The notes under the pieces were generated by a model. The model was not told where the DNA came from. It searched no databases and worked only from the letters and a program-made list of their open reading frames with translations. Below are positions 16,295-25,799 of a DNA stretch of 64,000 bases, piece after piece. Position 1 is the first letter of the stretch, and each line of letters starts with the position of its first letter. This DNA is from Malikia sp. (GTDB taxonomy: Bacteria; Pseudomonadota; Gammaproteobacteria; Burkholderiales; Burkholderiaceae_C), in assembly GCF_028687635.1 (NCBI RefSeq), contig NZ_JAQTZS010000012.1:1-64000 (forward strand), written 5' to 3'. Position numbers and translations under genes: made by a program.

Positions 16295-17053
16295 ATGCAA
16301 GGCCATCCTGTACGACAGCATCGGCACGCCTTGTCTGATTACCCCAGCCACACCCTTCTGGTCGTCGACGACGACCCATTGACCTGCTCTCGGGTCAAAG
16401 CCTATTTCGAGCAGGAAGGCTACAACGTGCTCGTCGCGTCCAACGGCGACGAGATGTGGCGTTGTCTGCGCAGCGGCACGGTCGATGTCGTATTGCTCGA
16501 CATCGGCCTGCCAGGACGGGACGGGCTTGAGCTGGCGCGCGAACTGCGCGCCCAGAATGCCCGCATCGGCCTGCTGCTCGTGACCGGGCGCAATGACGAT
16601 ATCGACAAGATCGTCGGCCTTGAGTCGGGCGCGGACGACTACGTCACCAAGCCGTTCAACGCGCGCGAACTGCTCGCGCGGGTCAAGATCGTGCTGCGCC
16701 GGCTGCGCGACCTGCAGCCCCCTCCACCGTCCAGCAAGCAGCTCAGGATAGGCAACTGGACGCTGGACCTCGACTACCGGCGCCTGACCGCGTCCGATGG
16801 CAGGCGCGAGAACCTCACGCGCGGCGAATACGACCTGCTGGCGGTGCTGGCACGCCAGCCTGGCGTGGTAGTCGGACGCGAGCGGCTGATGCAGTCCGTG
16901 TTCCACCGTTCCTGGGATCCAAACGACCGCACCATCGACGTGCTGGTCTCGCGCCTGCGCGACAAGCTTGAGCAGGACCCCAAGCATCCCGAGCTGATCG
17001 TGACCATCCGGGGTGAGGGTTATCTGCTGGCCGGCGAAGTCGGCCCGCTCTAG
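16295..17053 (+). CDS. torR: Response regulator TorR, OmpR type
   Basis: A two-component regulator expected to activate TMAO-reductase expression. From ATG 16295 it is 252 residues. The receiver domain carries acidic residues VVDDD (about 23-27), phospho-acceptor Asp69 (VVLLDIGLP), and TGRNDDIDKIVGLESGADDYVTKPF, which closely follows known TorR proteins. A winged-helix OmpR-type DNA-binding domain follows (LTRGEYDLLAVLARQPGVVVGRERL and TIDVLVSRLRDKLE). The start is uncertain: TTG 16331 or GTG 16268 are possible, and no clear Shine-Dalgarno decides. It is convergent with torS, with a 4-bp overlap at 17050-17053, whereas torT lies beyond torS. Confidence 0.87.
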   Translation: MQGHPVRQHRHALSDYPSHTLLVVDDDPLTCSRVKAYFEQEGYNVLVASNGDEMWRCLRSGTVDVVLLDIGLPGRDGLELARELRAQNARIGLLLVTGRNDDIDKIVGLESGADDYVTKPFNARELLARVKIVLRRLRDLQPPPPSSKQLRIGNWTLDLDYRRLTASDGRRENLTRGEYDLLAVLARQPGVVVGRERLMQSVFHRSWDPNDRTIDVLVSRLRDKLEQDPKHPELIVTIRGEGYLLAGEVGPL

Positions 17054-20028
17054 CCTGAGCTCGCCTCGCCACGACCGGCCTGGTCGGCTCTGGTCAGCCA
17101 TTGCTCCAGCGCGTCGGCACTCCGGCCGCAGTCCTGCGCGAGCCGGCTGACGAGCGGCGACATCTTGGCGACAGCCTGGCCGCCATCTTTCGCTGCCTGC
17201 TCGACCTGCCGGCAATCCTCCATCACCCGCAACAAGCCCAGGTTGCCGGCCGCGCTGCGCAGCTTGTGCGCCAGCCTGCCGAGCAACGCCAGGTCACCAT
17301 GCTGCAAGGCAGCCTGCAGTCCGGCGCTGGCCTTGTCGGACTCCTGCCGGAACATGGCGAGCAGCTGCAGCAGCATGGGCCGCCCCAGATCCTGGACCTC
17401 CTCGGCCAGATGGGCCAGGTCGAGCAGCGCATCGGCTGCGTGAGCAGCCTGGCCGCCGTCGTCCGGCACCAGCGCTGCGGTCTCACCGATCGCGCTGGCG
17501 AGCGCGCGCGACAGCTCGCCAAGCCGGAAAGGCTTGCCGAGAAAGCCTGCCATGCCGGCGGCGGCCTGATGCTCGAAGGTCTCGGCCGTGACATGCGCCG
17601 ACATGCCGACGACGGGCAACTGACGCCAGCGCCCGCCGTCCAGGCCATGGATGGCCTGCGCCACATCGAAACCCGACGCCCCCGGCAGGCTGATGTCCAT
17701 CAGCACACAGTCGAAGCGCTGCTGCGGGCGGCGCAGCAGGTCGAGCGCGGCGATGCCATCACCCGCGACATGCGCCCGGTGCCCGAGCGACTCCAGGTAG
17801 CGCTCGCAGACGATGCGGTTGATCTCGTCGTCCTCGACGACCAGCACATCGAGCGCCCGCATCGGCACCACGCCCTCATGCTCAGGCACTGGCGCCGGAC
17901 TGACGCCGGCTGGCGCAGCATCGACCGGCAGCTCGAAAGTGACCGTCGTGCCCTCGCCGATCACGCTCTGCAACCCCATGCTGCCGCCCATCAGCGTCAC
18001 CAGTCGCTGACAGATCGCCAGCCCCAGGCCAGTGCCGCCATGGTGGCGGCGCGCGGTGTCCTCGACCTGGAAAAAGGGCCGGAAAACCGCCTCCTGCTGC
18101 GACTCCTCGATGCCGATGCCGGTGTCGCTGACCGCGAAGCGCAGTCGCAGCCTGCCGGGCACAGCGTCGGGGACCAGCGTCACCGACACCGTCACCTCGC
18201 CCTCGTCGGTGAACTTGATCGCGTTGCCCAGGGTGTTGAGCAGGACCTGGTTGAGCTTGCGGCGGTCGCCGACGATGCGCTCGGGCACATCGGCGGCAAC
18301 GTCGCGCACCAGCGCCAGCCCCTTGGCACGCGCCAGCACCGACTGCAGCGCCAGCATGTCATCGATCACCTCGATCAGCGAGAAGGGTTCCGGCTCGACC
18401 TTGAGCTTGCCCGCTTCGAGGCGCGAGAAGCCCAGCATGTCCTCCAGCGTCTCCAGCAGGGTCGTGTTGGCATACGCGATCATGCCCAGGTATTCGCGCT
18501 GGCGCGCGTCGAGCGCGGTCTCCCCGAGCAGCTGGACGCTGCCGCTGACGCCGCTCAACGGCGTGCGCAATTCGTGACTCAGGCTGCCGAGGAACTCGTT
18601 CTTGGCGCGGTTGGCCTCCTCGGCCTCGCGCCGCGCGGCGGCGTGCTGCTCGACCTCGCGCTCGAGCAACTCCTTGCTGCGGCTGAGCTCGGCCGTGCGC
18701 GCGACCACCTGCTGCTCGAGCTGCTGCTGGTGCTGCAGCAGGGCCTGCTCAAGTCGCTGGCGTTCGATGGCATGCTCGCGGAACTGCTCAAGCGCCTGGA
18801 CCAGCGACGCCAGCGGGTCGTGGTGTGCCCGGCTGCGACTGATCGTCACGTCGTAGCGGCCGGCCATCAGTGCGCGCACCGAGGCCTCCATGCACTTGAG
18901 TCGATCAAGCACGTCGTAGCGAAAAATCAGCCACAGCGTCGCGAGCAGGGCCAGCAGCAGCAGCGCGCCAACGGCCAGGAAACCGAGTGCACCACGCGCT
19001 ATCGCCGCGCGGGAGCCCGCACCCACCTGCTCGACCGCCTGCCGACTGGCCCGCAGCAGTGCGCGGCCCTGCTCGTTGAGACGGCTGGCCAGCGCGGCGC
19101 CCTCGCTATGCTGAAGTATCAGACGACCGTTGAGCACCAGGCGCTCCGTCTGCAGCGCGAACAGGCCACCCGGTACGAGGCCCGCCGCCAGTACCGCACG
19201 CAGCCGCTCGGCCTTCGCCTTGCGTGTGGGATCGCGGAAATCCTGCAGACGCCGTGCCAGCACCGCGAGATCGGCTGAGAAATCACGCGCCAGTTCGGCC
19301 ACGGCCTGCTCGTCCTGCAAGCCCTCGATGCGCTCGAGCTTGGTCTTGAGACGGAAGCAGACCAGCTGCAGCTCGGACATGCGCTCCATGCGATCGATAT
19401 CGATCTCGATCAGGCGATCGAGCGACGCCAGGATCTCCCGCCGGCCGGCCCCGCGCTCGAGCATGGGGTAGAGGCTCGACACCGTCGCGGAGGTATAGGT
19501 CGAGGCATTGGCCGCCAGTCCCTCGGCGATCAGCATCAGCTCGGCCACCGCCTGCTGCTGGCGGGACAGCTCGGCGCTGATCTGTGCCTGCAGCTGCAAG
19601 GATCGCCTGGCCTCGGCGGCCTGCCGCTCGAGGTTGACGGCGATCGCGTCGACGGTCGAGGTCACCGCCGCGGCCAGCCCAGGCTCGAAGCGCTGGCGCT
19701 CCAGACGCTCCAGCAGGTCATGTGCTTGCGCGAACTGCTCGCTGCCGCTGCGCTGCAGCTGATCGACCTCCTCGACGGCCTGCGCCCGCCCGAGCTGCTC
19801 GACCAGCGCCAGCGCGCTGGTGTTGAGCTGCGTCATCGCCTGCACCGCCTCCATGGCCGGCACGGTATCCTCGATGATGCGACGCTGCAGGTCCACCACC
19901 TGGCTGAAGCTCAGCCAGGCCATCACCGCCACCAAGGCCGTCAGCAAGGCCGTGGTGGCCAGTGCCAGCGAAACCTTGCCGATGAAGCCCAGCCGCATGT
20001 CCAGGCGCCTGATCCACGGAAACATCAT
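17050..20028 (-). CDS. torS: Hybrid histidine kinase TorS
   Basis: A 992-residue membrane sensor for TMAO working with periplasmic TorT. Membrane helices lie at about 18-40 and 346-370, with a long helical periplasmic domain between them. A HAMP-like linker and coiled coil (about 370-475) lead to a histidine kinase core with His485 (GSLSHELRTPL) and ATP-binding motifs NAIKF, DTGIGI and GGTGLGLAI. A receiver domain follows with Asp778 (VLMDISLPG), then a C-terminal Hpt domain with His921 (HKLRSAAGNLG). This four-step phosphorelay layout is that of TorS. The gene is divergent from torT with a 76-bp shared promoter gap, and convergent with torR. Confidence 0.92.
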   Translation of the reverse strand: MMFPWIRRLDMRLGFIGKVSLALATTALLTALVAVMAWLSFSQVVDLQRRIIEDTVPAMEAVQAMTQLNTSALALVEQLGRAQAVEEVDQLQRSGSEQFAQAHDLLERLERQRFEPGLAAAVTSTVDAIAVNLERQAAEARRSLQLQAQISAELSRQQQAVAELMLIAEGLAANASTYTSATVSSLYPMLERGAGRREILASLDRLIEIDIDRMERMSELQLVCFRLKTKLERIEGLQDEQAVAELARDFSADLAVLARRLQDFRDPTRKAKAERLRAVLAAGLVPGGLFALQTERLVLNGRLILQHSEGAALASRLNEQGRALLRASRQAVEQVGAGSRAAIARGALGFLAVGALLLLALLATLWLIFRYDVLDRLKCMEASVRALMAGRYDVTISRSRAHHDPLASLVQALEQFREHAIERQRLEQALLQHQQQLEQQVVARTAELSRSKELLEREVEQHAAARREAEEANRAKNEFLGSLSHELRTPLSGVSGSVQLLGETALDARQREYLGMIAYANTTLLETLEDMLGFSRLEAGKLKVEPEPFSLIEVIDDMLALQSVLARAKGLALVRDVAADVPERIVGDRRKLNQVLLNTLGNAIKFTDEGEVTVSVTLVPDAVPGRLRLRFAVSDTGIGIEESQQEAVFRPFFQVEDTARRHHGGTGLGLAICQRLVTLMGGSMGLQSVIGEGTTVTFELPVDAAPAGVSPAPVPEHEGVVPMRALDVLVVEDDEINRIVCERYLESLGHRAHVAGDGIAALDLLRRPQQRFDCVLMDISLPGASGFDVAQAIHGLDGGRWRQLPVVGMSAHVTAETFEHQAAAGMAGFLGKPFRLGELSRALASAIGETAALVPDDGGQAAHAADALLDLAHLAEEVQDLGRPMLLQLLAMFRQESDKASAGLQAALQHGDLALLGRLAHKLRSAAGNLGLLRVMEDCRQVEQAAKDGGQAVAKMSPLVSRLAQDCGRSADALEQWLTRADQAGRGEASSG

Positions 20029-20104
20029 TTACCATCCACTGGCCGCCAACCGACCCATCTCGTCCACCATCCTATCCCGATCCGGCAGCCGGCCACCTTG
20101 CCCC

Positions 20105-21205
20105 ATGGTGATGAAAAGCCCTCAGCGCCCTTGCACCTCGTCCAGACGGACCTTCTCCGGTCTGCTGGCCCTTGCACTGCTGGCGCCGCTCGCTCCAGTG
20201 CCCGCCAGCGCGCAGATGGTCATGAGCTGGGAGCCGCCCTTCACTGCCACGCAGCCGAAGCGGGTCGAGCATGTCCCGACCGCAGCGGCCAGCAAGCCCT
20301 GGGTGCTGTGCGTCGTGATCCCGCATATCAAGGATGCCTACTGGCTGGGCATCAACTACGGCATGGTCGATGAGGCCAGGCGGCTGCGGGTCGAGGTGCG
20401 CTTTGCCGAGGCTGGCGGCTACTCCCAGCTCGAACTCCAGCGCTCCCAGATCCAGGCCTGCGCCGCCGACCGCAGTGTCGATGCGCTGATCGTCGGCGCG
20501 GTATCGCGCAACGTCATGACGCCGCAGCTGCGCCGGCTCACGGCGCGCATGCCCGTGATCGGTACCGTCAACGCGATCGCCGACGAGGGCATCTCGGGCA
20601 AGGTGGGAGTGGACTGGGACGAGATGGGACGCGCGGCCGGCGCCTTCCTCGCCGCGCAGGCGCAGGGCGACGGACCGCCAATCCCGATCGCCTGGTTCCC
20701 CGGTCCACGCAGCGTCAGCGAAGGCGTGGACCGAGCCTTTCGCCAAGCCATCGCGGGCAGCCGGCTCGTGATCCGTACCACCGCCTGGGGCGACACCGGC
20801 AAGGCCGTGCAGCGCAACCTGCTGCAGCAGGTGCTCGACGAGCATCCCGACCTGCGCTTTGTCGCCGGCAATGCGCTGATGACCGAAGCGGCGATCAGCG
20901 TGCTGCGCGAACGCGGGCTGCAGGAACGCATCGGCGTGGTCTCGACCTATTTCACCCCGGCAGTGCAGCGCGGCATCATGCGCGGGCGCATCCTCGCCGC
21001 GCCCACCGACGCGCCCGTGCTGCAGGGCCGGCTCTCGGTCGGGATGGCGGTCGACCTGCTGGAGCAGCGGCCGACCCGGCGCCACCTCGGTCCCGTGGTG
21101 CGCACGGTGGACCGGAGCAATCTGGAGCAGATCGAGATCGGTGACTCGCTGTCGCCGCCACTGCAGATGCCGCAGATCCATTACCGGCCCCAGGAGCGGG
21201 ACTGA
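20105..21205 (+). CDS. torT: Periplasmic TMAO-binding protein TorT
   Basis: A 366-residue sugar-binding-like periplasmic protein that presents TMAO to TorS. A signal peptide is clear (RRTFSGLLALALLAPLAPV, cleavage after ASA near residue 36). The mature protein has the type I periplasmic-binding fold with VLCVVIPHIKDAYWLGINYGMVDEA, ADRSVDALIVGAVS and FVAGNALMTEAAISVL. The start at 20105 gives a normal signal peptide length. It is divergent from torS and convergent with torA, whose stop is 9 bp away. Location between sensor and reductase supports the assignment. Confidence 0.9.
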   Translation: MVMKSPQRPCTSSRRTFSGLLALALLAPLAPVPASAQMVMSWEPPFTATQPKRVEHVPTAAASKPWVLCVVIPHIKDAYWLGINYGMVDEARRLRVEVRFAEAGGYSQLELQRSQIQACAADRSVDALIVGAVSRNVMTPQLRRLTARMPVIGTVNAIADEGISGKVGVDWDEMGRAAGAFLAAQAQGDGPPIPIAWFPGPRSVSEGVDRAFRQAIAGSRLVIRTTAWGDTGKAVQRNLLQQVLDEHPDLRFVAGNALMTEAAISVLRERGLQERIGVVSTYFTPAVQRGIMRGRILAAPTDAPVLQGRLSVGMAVDLLEQRPTRRHLGPVVRTVDRSNLEQIEIGDSLSPPLQMPQIHYRPQERD

Positions 21206-21214
21206 CGACCACCA

Positions 21215-23875
21215 TCAGGGCAGGATGGCATCCTTGGCGTTCTTCTCAAGGAACTCAAGCACCAGCTTGCGCTGACTGTCGTCAAGACCCGCGCGCGGGA
21301 ACATGCTTTGCGTGATGCCATGCCACTGGCTCTTGGTGTAGTCGCCCGGCTCGCGTGGTACGTGACACAGGGTGCAGCGCTCGTAGAACAGCTTCTCGCC
21401 CGGCACCATGTTGCCCATGGTCGCGCCCTTGATCACGGCGGCACGCTCGGCCAGCTTGAGTGCATCGACATCGAGCTTGCGCTGCGCCACCCGCACGACC
21501 GAGGGTGGCTCGTAGGCACGGTTCTCCGACTCGGCGTCGTCGCAGCGCTTGAGGTTGGCGATGCAGGTGTTCGCGCTGGTGGCCTGGCTCAGGCCGCTCG
21601 ACGCGACGCTGGTCGTGATGATGTTGATCGCGCCGCTGTTGCAACGGCCCTTGGAATCGAGCTGGATCCAGTTGCCCTCTTCCAGGCTGACCACGCCCTT
21701 CATGATCTTGTCGGTGACGACCGCGCCGGCGATCAGCGCGCCGCGCTCGTTGTACAGCTCGACCAGGTCACCGCTCTTGATGCCCTTGGCAGCGGCATCC
21801 TCGGTGCTGATGAACACATGCTGACGGCCCTTGACGTTCTGCTCGAAGCGCACGTCGGCCTGCGCCATCTGCGAGTGCACCCGGTTGTAGGGGTGCGGAC
21901 TGACCACATGCACCTGACCCGGCCTGGCGTTGCCCAGGAACTCGGACGGCTCCAGGTATTTCGGGACCGGCGGGCAGTCGGGCACGTTGAAGCGCGCGAT
22001 CTCGGAGCAGAAGAGCTCGATCTTGCCCGACTTGGTGTGCAGCGGGTGCTTGACTGGGTCGGTGTAGAAATCGCCGTGACGCACCCACTGGCGCATCTTC
22101 TCGGGCACGTCGATGCGCACGATGCCCTCTTCCCAGAACTTCTCGAACGGCACCTTCTGGCCGGTCGCCGCATAGGAGGCCTTGAGGACCTCCATCACCG
22201 TCTTGCCTTCGGTGAAGCCGTACTCGACGCCCATCAAGGCGGCCAGGCGACGGAAGATCTCGAAGTCGTCGAGGCTCTCGCCGTAGGGCTTGATGACCTG
22301 GCGCATCGCGTAGATCTTGTCGTTGCTGTAGGTGCCGCCGCTGCTCATGTCGTCGCGCTCCAGGGCCGAGGTGGCTGGCAGCACGATGTCGGCAAAGCGC
22401 GAGGAGGCGCACCACCACGGATCCTGGCAGATCACCGTGTCGACCTGCTGGTTCATCGCGCGCAGCAGCTCGTTGGTGTTCTGCTGGTGCGACATGAAGT
22501 TGTTGCCAGCGGTGTAGATCAGCTTGACAAATGGGTACTTGTGCGTCGCGCCGTCGCGGGTGTATTCCTTGCCGGGGTTCATCAGCATCTCGCTGATGCG
22601 TGACGCCGGGCAGCGCGCCTTGACCGGGTTGCGGCCTTGCGCCAGACCGACCGGCATGACGGCGTTGGACTGCGCCATGCCGCCGCTGCCGTAGTGCCAG
22701 CTGAAACCCACGCCTTCGCCCGGCTTGCCGATCTTGCCGAGCATGGCCGCGAAGTTGATGATCGCCCAATGCGTCATCTCGCCGTGCTGCGCGCGCTGCA
22801 GCGACCAGGAACCGGCGAACTGGGTACGCTTGGAGGCGAACAGCTCGGCGAGCTCGACGATCTTCGCGGCCGGGATGCCGGTGATCTTGGCGGCCCACTC
22901 AGGAGTCTTGGGCGGCGTGCCGTCACCATCCTTGCCCAGCAGGTAGGACAGGTACTTGTCGAAGCCGACGGTGTACTTGGCCAGGTAGGCCTTGTCATGC
23001 TTGCCGGTCTGGTAGACATGGTGGGCCATGGCCGAGAACAGCGCCACGTCGGTGTTCGGCACGATCTTGATCCAATCGGAACCCAGCGCCTCGTCGGTCG
23101 GCGTGTACTGCGGGTTGATCGAGACGAACTTGACACCGCGCTCCTTGATCTGCTTCCAGCGCGGGAACATCTGGTGGTCGGCCACCGTGTACTCGATCCG
23201 GCTGTTCTTGAACGGGTCGCAGCCGATCCAGACCATGACCTCGGTGTGCTCGGCCACCACCTCCCAGGAGGTCTGCGGCGAATAGACCTCCATGTCTCCG
23301 ATGATGTGCGGCAGGCTGACTTGCGAGGCACCACCCGAATAGTCGCCGGTGGTGACCGAGTGACCGCCGATCAGACCGAACAGGCGGCCCTGCAGCACCT
23401 GCGGGCGCAACAGGCCGGCATGCGACCAGCCGCCGTAGGAAGCGCTGAACAGCGCCTCGTTGCCGTGCTTTTCTGCCGTGCGCAGGATGGCGTCGGCGGT
23501 CAGCGCCAGCGCCTGCTCCCAGCTCACGCGCACGAAGGGCTCCTTGCCGCGCAGGTGCGGCTTGGTGTCGCCGGTCGGGTTGGTCAGGTAGGACTTGCGC
23601 ACCATCGGGTACTTGACGCGGGTCTTGTGATAGACGCGGCTGAGCAGGCCCTGCGTCAGCATCGTGGTGGGCATCGCGTCGATGTCCTTGAGCGGCTGCA
23701 CGCCGACGAGCACGCCGTTCTTGACCACGGCCTTGAACGGTCCCCAGTGGCTGGCGCTCGGGATCAGTTGGGTGTCGGCGGCAAACACCTCGCCGGGCTT
23801 GAACAGGGTCAGGCCACTGGTCGCCACAGCGGAAGCCACGGATGCCTTCAGCAGGCCACGTCGGGTCATCGTCAT
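21215..23875 (-). CDS. torA: TMAO reductase TorA with fused C-terminal cytochrome c domain
   Basis: An 886-residue periplasmic molybdoenzyme that reduces trimethylamine N-oxide in anaerobic respiration. A twin-arginine signal (TRRGLLKASVASAV) starts the protein. The molybdopterin-guanine-dinucleotide core follows, with HSVTTGDYSGGASQ, where Ser180 corresponds to the molybdenum ligand of TorA/DMSO reductases. Residues about 775-886 add a domain not found in E. coli TorA. It contains one haem-binding site CTLCH (834-838) and the stretch WHGITQSMFPRAGL, which resembles the C-terminal haem domain of TorC. Fusion may let TorA take electrons without a full TorC; no torC or torD gene is in the window. 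AGGAG precedes the ATG. Confidence 0.9.
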   Translation of the reverse strand: MTMTRRGLLKASVASAVATSGLTLFKPGEVFAADTQLIPSASHWGPFKAVVKNGVLVGVQPLKDIDAMPTTMLTQGLLSRVYHKTRVKYPMVRKSYLTNPTGDTKPHLRGKEPFVRVSWEQALALTADAILRTAEKHGNEALFSASYGGWSHAGLLRPQVLQGRLFGLIGGHSVTTGDYSGGASQVSLPHIIGDMEVYSPQTSWEVVAEHTEVMVWIGCDPFKNSRIEYTVADHQMFPRWKQIKERGVKFVSINPQYTPTDEALGSDWIKIVPNTDVALFSAMAHHVYQTGKHDKAYLAKYTVGFDKYLSYLLGKDGDGTPPKTPEWAAKITGIPAAKIVELAELFASKRTQFAGSWSLQRAQHGEMTHWAIINFAAMLGKIGKPGEGVGFSWHYGSGGMAQSNAVMPVGLAQGRNPVKARCPASRISEMLMNPGKEYTRDGATHKYPFVKLIYTAGNNFMSHQQNTNELLRAMNQQVDTVICQDPWWCASSRFADIVLPATSALERDDMSSGGTYSNDKIYAMRQVIKPYGESLDDFEIFRRLAALMGVEYGFTEGKTVMEVLKASYAATGQKVPFEKFWEEGIVRIDVPEKMRQWVRHGDFYTDPVKHPLHTKSGKIELFCSEIARFNVPDCPPVPKYLEPSEFLGNARPGQVHVVSPHPYNRVHSQMAQADVRFEQNVKGRQHVFISTEDAAAKGIKSGDLVELYNERGALIAGAVVTDKIMKGVVSLEEGNWIQLDSKGRCNSGAINIITTSVASSGLSQATSANTCIANLKRCDDAESENRAYEPPSVVRVAQRKLDVDALKLAERAAVIKGATMGNMVPGEKLFYERCTLCHVPREPGDYTKSQWHGITQSMFPRAGLDDSQRKLVLEFLEKNAKDAILP

Positions 23876-24242
23876 GATGGATCTCCTAGCAAAAATTCGA
23901 ACGAATTAAGTATGACTTGATGCTAGACATTAAAGCCCAATGACGCAACTTGATTTGTTATCTCTTGAGCGTTTTTTGTTAATCACTGTTAACAAGATTC
24001 ACGAAACCGTGAACATCCACCTGCCGCACAAAAACCCACAAAATGAAAAATCTTTATAAATCATGATGTTGTATAAACACATATTTATACAAGCACTACC
24101 TGATGGCAGTTCCAATAATTTTTTTCAATAGCCAATCCTGACGAATGGATGTATATTAATTGCACTGATTAATCCAGGGCGGGCATTGTTCCGCTGCTGG
24201 ATTTCGGTTAACCCAGTCCAGCAACCCATACAGGGGACTTTC
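23876..24242. promoter_or_regulatory. AT-rich divergent control region between torA and the MFS gene
   Basis: A 367-bp AT-rich spacer in an otherwise GC-rich region, holding promoters for torA (minus) and the MFS gene (plus). Three inverted repeats are visible: GTTAA-6-TTAAC (23978-23993), TTCACG-4-CGTGAA (23998-24013) and TTGTATAAA-6-TTTATACAA (24069-24092). An FNR half-site-like TTGATTTGTTATCT lies at about 23960. Which regulator binds each site is unknown; TorR boxes could not be recognised with confidence. Confidence 0.6.
24069..24092. promoter_or_regulatory. Perfect 9-bp-arm palindrome, probable operator
   Basis: TTGTATAAA (24069-24077) and TTTATACAA (24084-24092) are exact reverse complements separated by CACATA. 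The site lies about 150 bp upstream of the MFS start and 194 bp from the torA start. A dimeric repressor or activator site is likely. Confidence 0.6.
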
Positions 24243-25700
24243 ATGAGCAACACGACATCGAACGTGCCATACAAGGGCAATGACCGCCTCTTGTTCGGCA
24301 TCATCATGGGCGTCATTGCCTTCTGGCTATTCGCCCAGACGACACTGAACATCGCGCCCGGCATGAGCCAGGATCTCGGCATATCGGCCAACACGATGAA
24401 CATCGCGGTGGCGATCACCGCGTTGTTCTCCGGCATCTTCATCGTCGTCGTGGGCGGCCTGGCCGACCGCATCGGTCGCATGAAGGTGGTGCGCATCGGC
24501 TTTTACCTCAACATCCTCGGCTCGCTGCTGGTGGGTCTGACACCGACGGGCGACCTGGCGACGCCGGTCTTGCTGATCGGGCGCGCGCTGCAGGGTCTGT
24601 CAGCTGCGTGCATCATGCCGGCCAGCCTGGCGGTTGTCAAAACCTACTGGGACGGGGCCGAGCGCCAGCGCGCGGTCAGTATGTGGTCGATCGGTTCCTG
24701 GGGCGGCTCGGGCCTGTGCTCACTGTTCGGCGGCCTGATGATGGAGAGCTTTGGCTGGCGCTCGATCTTCTTCGTGTCGATCGCGGTCTGCCTGCTGGGT
24801 CTGTGGATGATCAGCGGCACGCCTGAGAGCAAGGCTGAATCCAAGGGCAACTACAAGTTCGACCTGCCTGGCGTGCTGACCTTCATGGTCACCATGGTGG
24901 CGCTGCAGGTGGTGGTCACCCAGGGCAACAAGCTGGGCTGGACCAGCCCGCTGATTCTCGGCATGAGCGCCGTGGCGGTGATTGTCGGCGCCGTGTTCAT
25001 GAAGATCGAATCCAAGTCGGCCAATGCCTTCTTCGACTTCAAGCTGTTCAGGAACTCGACCTACACAGGTGCCACGATCTCCAACTTCCTGCTCAACGGC
25101 GTGGCCGGCACGCTGATCGTTTCGCTGCAGCTGGTTCAGTTCGGCGGCAACATGACGGCTCAGGAAGCGGGCATGCTGACCCTCGGTTACGCGATCGCCA
25201 TCATCGCCTTCATCCGTGTCGGTGAGAAGCTGCTGCGTGCCTTCGGTGCCCGCAAGCCGATGATCTGGGGCTGCCTGATCGTGGGTGTTTCCATCCTGCT
25301 GCTGTCGCCAGCCAACCTGCTGCTGGCGGACTACAAGATCCTCGCCATCATCGGCTACACGCTGTTCGGTGTCGGCCTGGCCTTCTACGCCACCCCTTCG
25401 ACCGACGCGGCGCTGTCCAACCTGCCGGCCGACCAGGCTGGCGCGGGGTCTGGCATCTACAAGATGGCCTCCTCCCTCGGCGCTGCCTTCGGTGTGGCGA
25501 TCTCGGCGGCGATCTTCACCGCGCTGCGCGCCAACAACGAAAGCATCACCTGGCTCGAAGGCGTGATCACCTTTGCCGGCCGGCAGGACAACCTGGCCGT
25601 GCGCGAGGCCGCCATCATCGCGCTGGGCTTCAACGTGCTGATGGTCCTGGTCGCCATCCTCTCGATCATGCTGACCGTGCCCAAGGGCAAGAAGGCCTGA
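24243..25700 (+). CDS. MFS drug/metabolite exporter, DHA2-like
   Basis: A 485-residue inner-membrane transporter with about 14 hydrophobic segments, the count typical of EmrB/QacA-type proton antiporters. Visible motifs are motif A between helices 2 and 3 (GGLADRIGRMKVV), motif B in helix 4 (GRALQGLSAACIMPASLAVVKTY) and the antiporter-type segment GSWGGSGLCSLFGGLMM. The substrate cannot be told from sequence. A Shine-Dalgarno GGGGA lies just before the ATG at 24243. It is followed by an amidohydrolase gene 99 bp later on the same strand, so it may import or export a substrate or product of that hydrolase. Confidence 0.87.
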   Translation: MSNTTSNVPYKGNDRLLFGIIMGVIAFWLFAQTTLNIAPGMSQDLGISANTMNIAVAITALFSGIFIVVVGGLADRIGRMKVVRIGFYLNILGSLLVGLTPTGDLATPVLLIGRALQGLSAACIMPASLAVVKTYWDGAERQRAVSMWSIGSWGGSGLCSLFGGLMMESFGWRSIFFVSIAVCLLGLWMISGTPESKAESKGNYKFDLPGVLTFMVTMVALQVVVTQGNKLGWTSPLILGMSAVAVIVGAVFMKIESKSANAFFDFKLFRNSTYTGATISNFLLNGVAGTLIVSLQLVQFGGNMTAQEAGMLTLGYAIAIIAFIRVGEKLLRAFGARKPMIWGCLIVGVSILLLSPANLLLADYKILAIIGYTLFGVGLAFYATPSTDAALSNLPADQAGAGSGIYKMASSLGAAFGVAISAAIFTALRANNESITWLEGVITFAGRQDNLAVREAAIIALGFNVLMVLVAILSIMLTVPKGKKA

Positions 25701-25799
25701 GGCCTGTCACCCCCCGGGCGGGGTGTCTGCCGCCGGCGCGTAGCGTGCCGCGCATTTCACCCCGCCTCCCCCGCATCTTGACGACAAGGAGTAGAGCAA

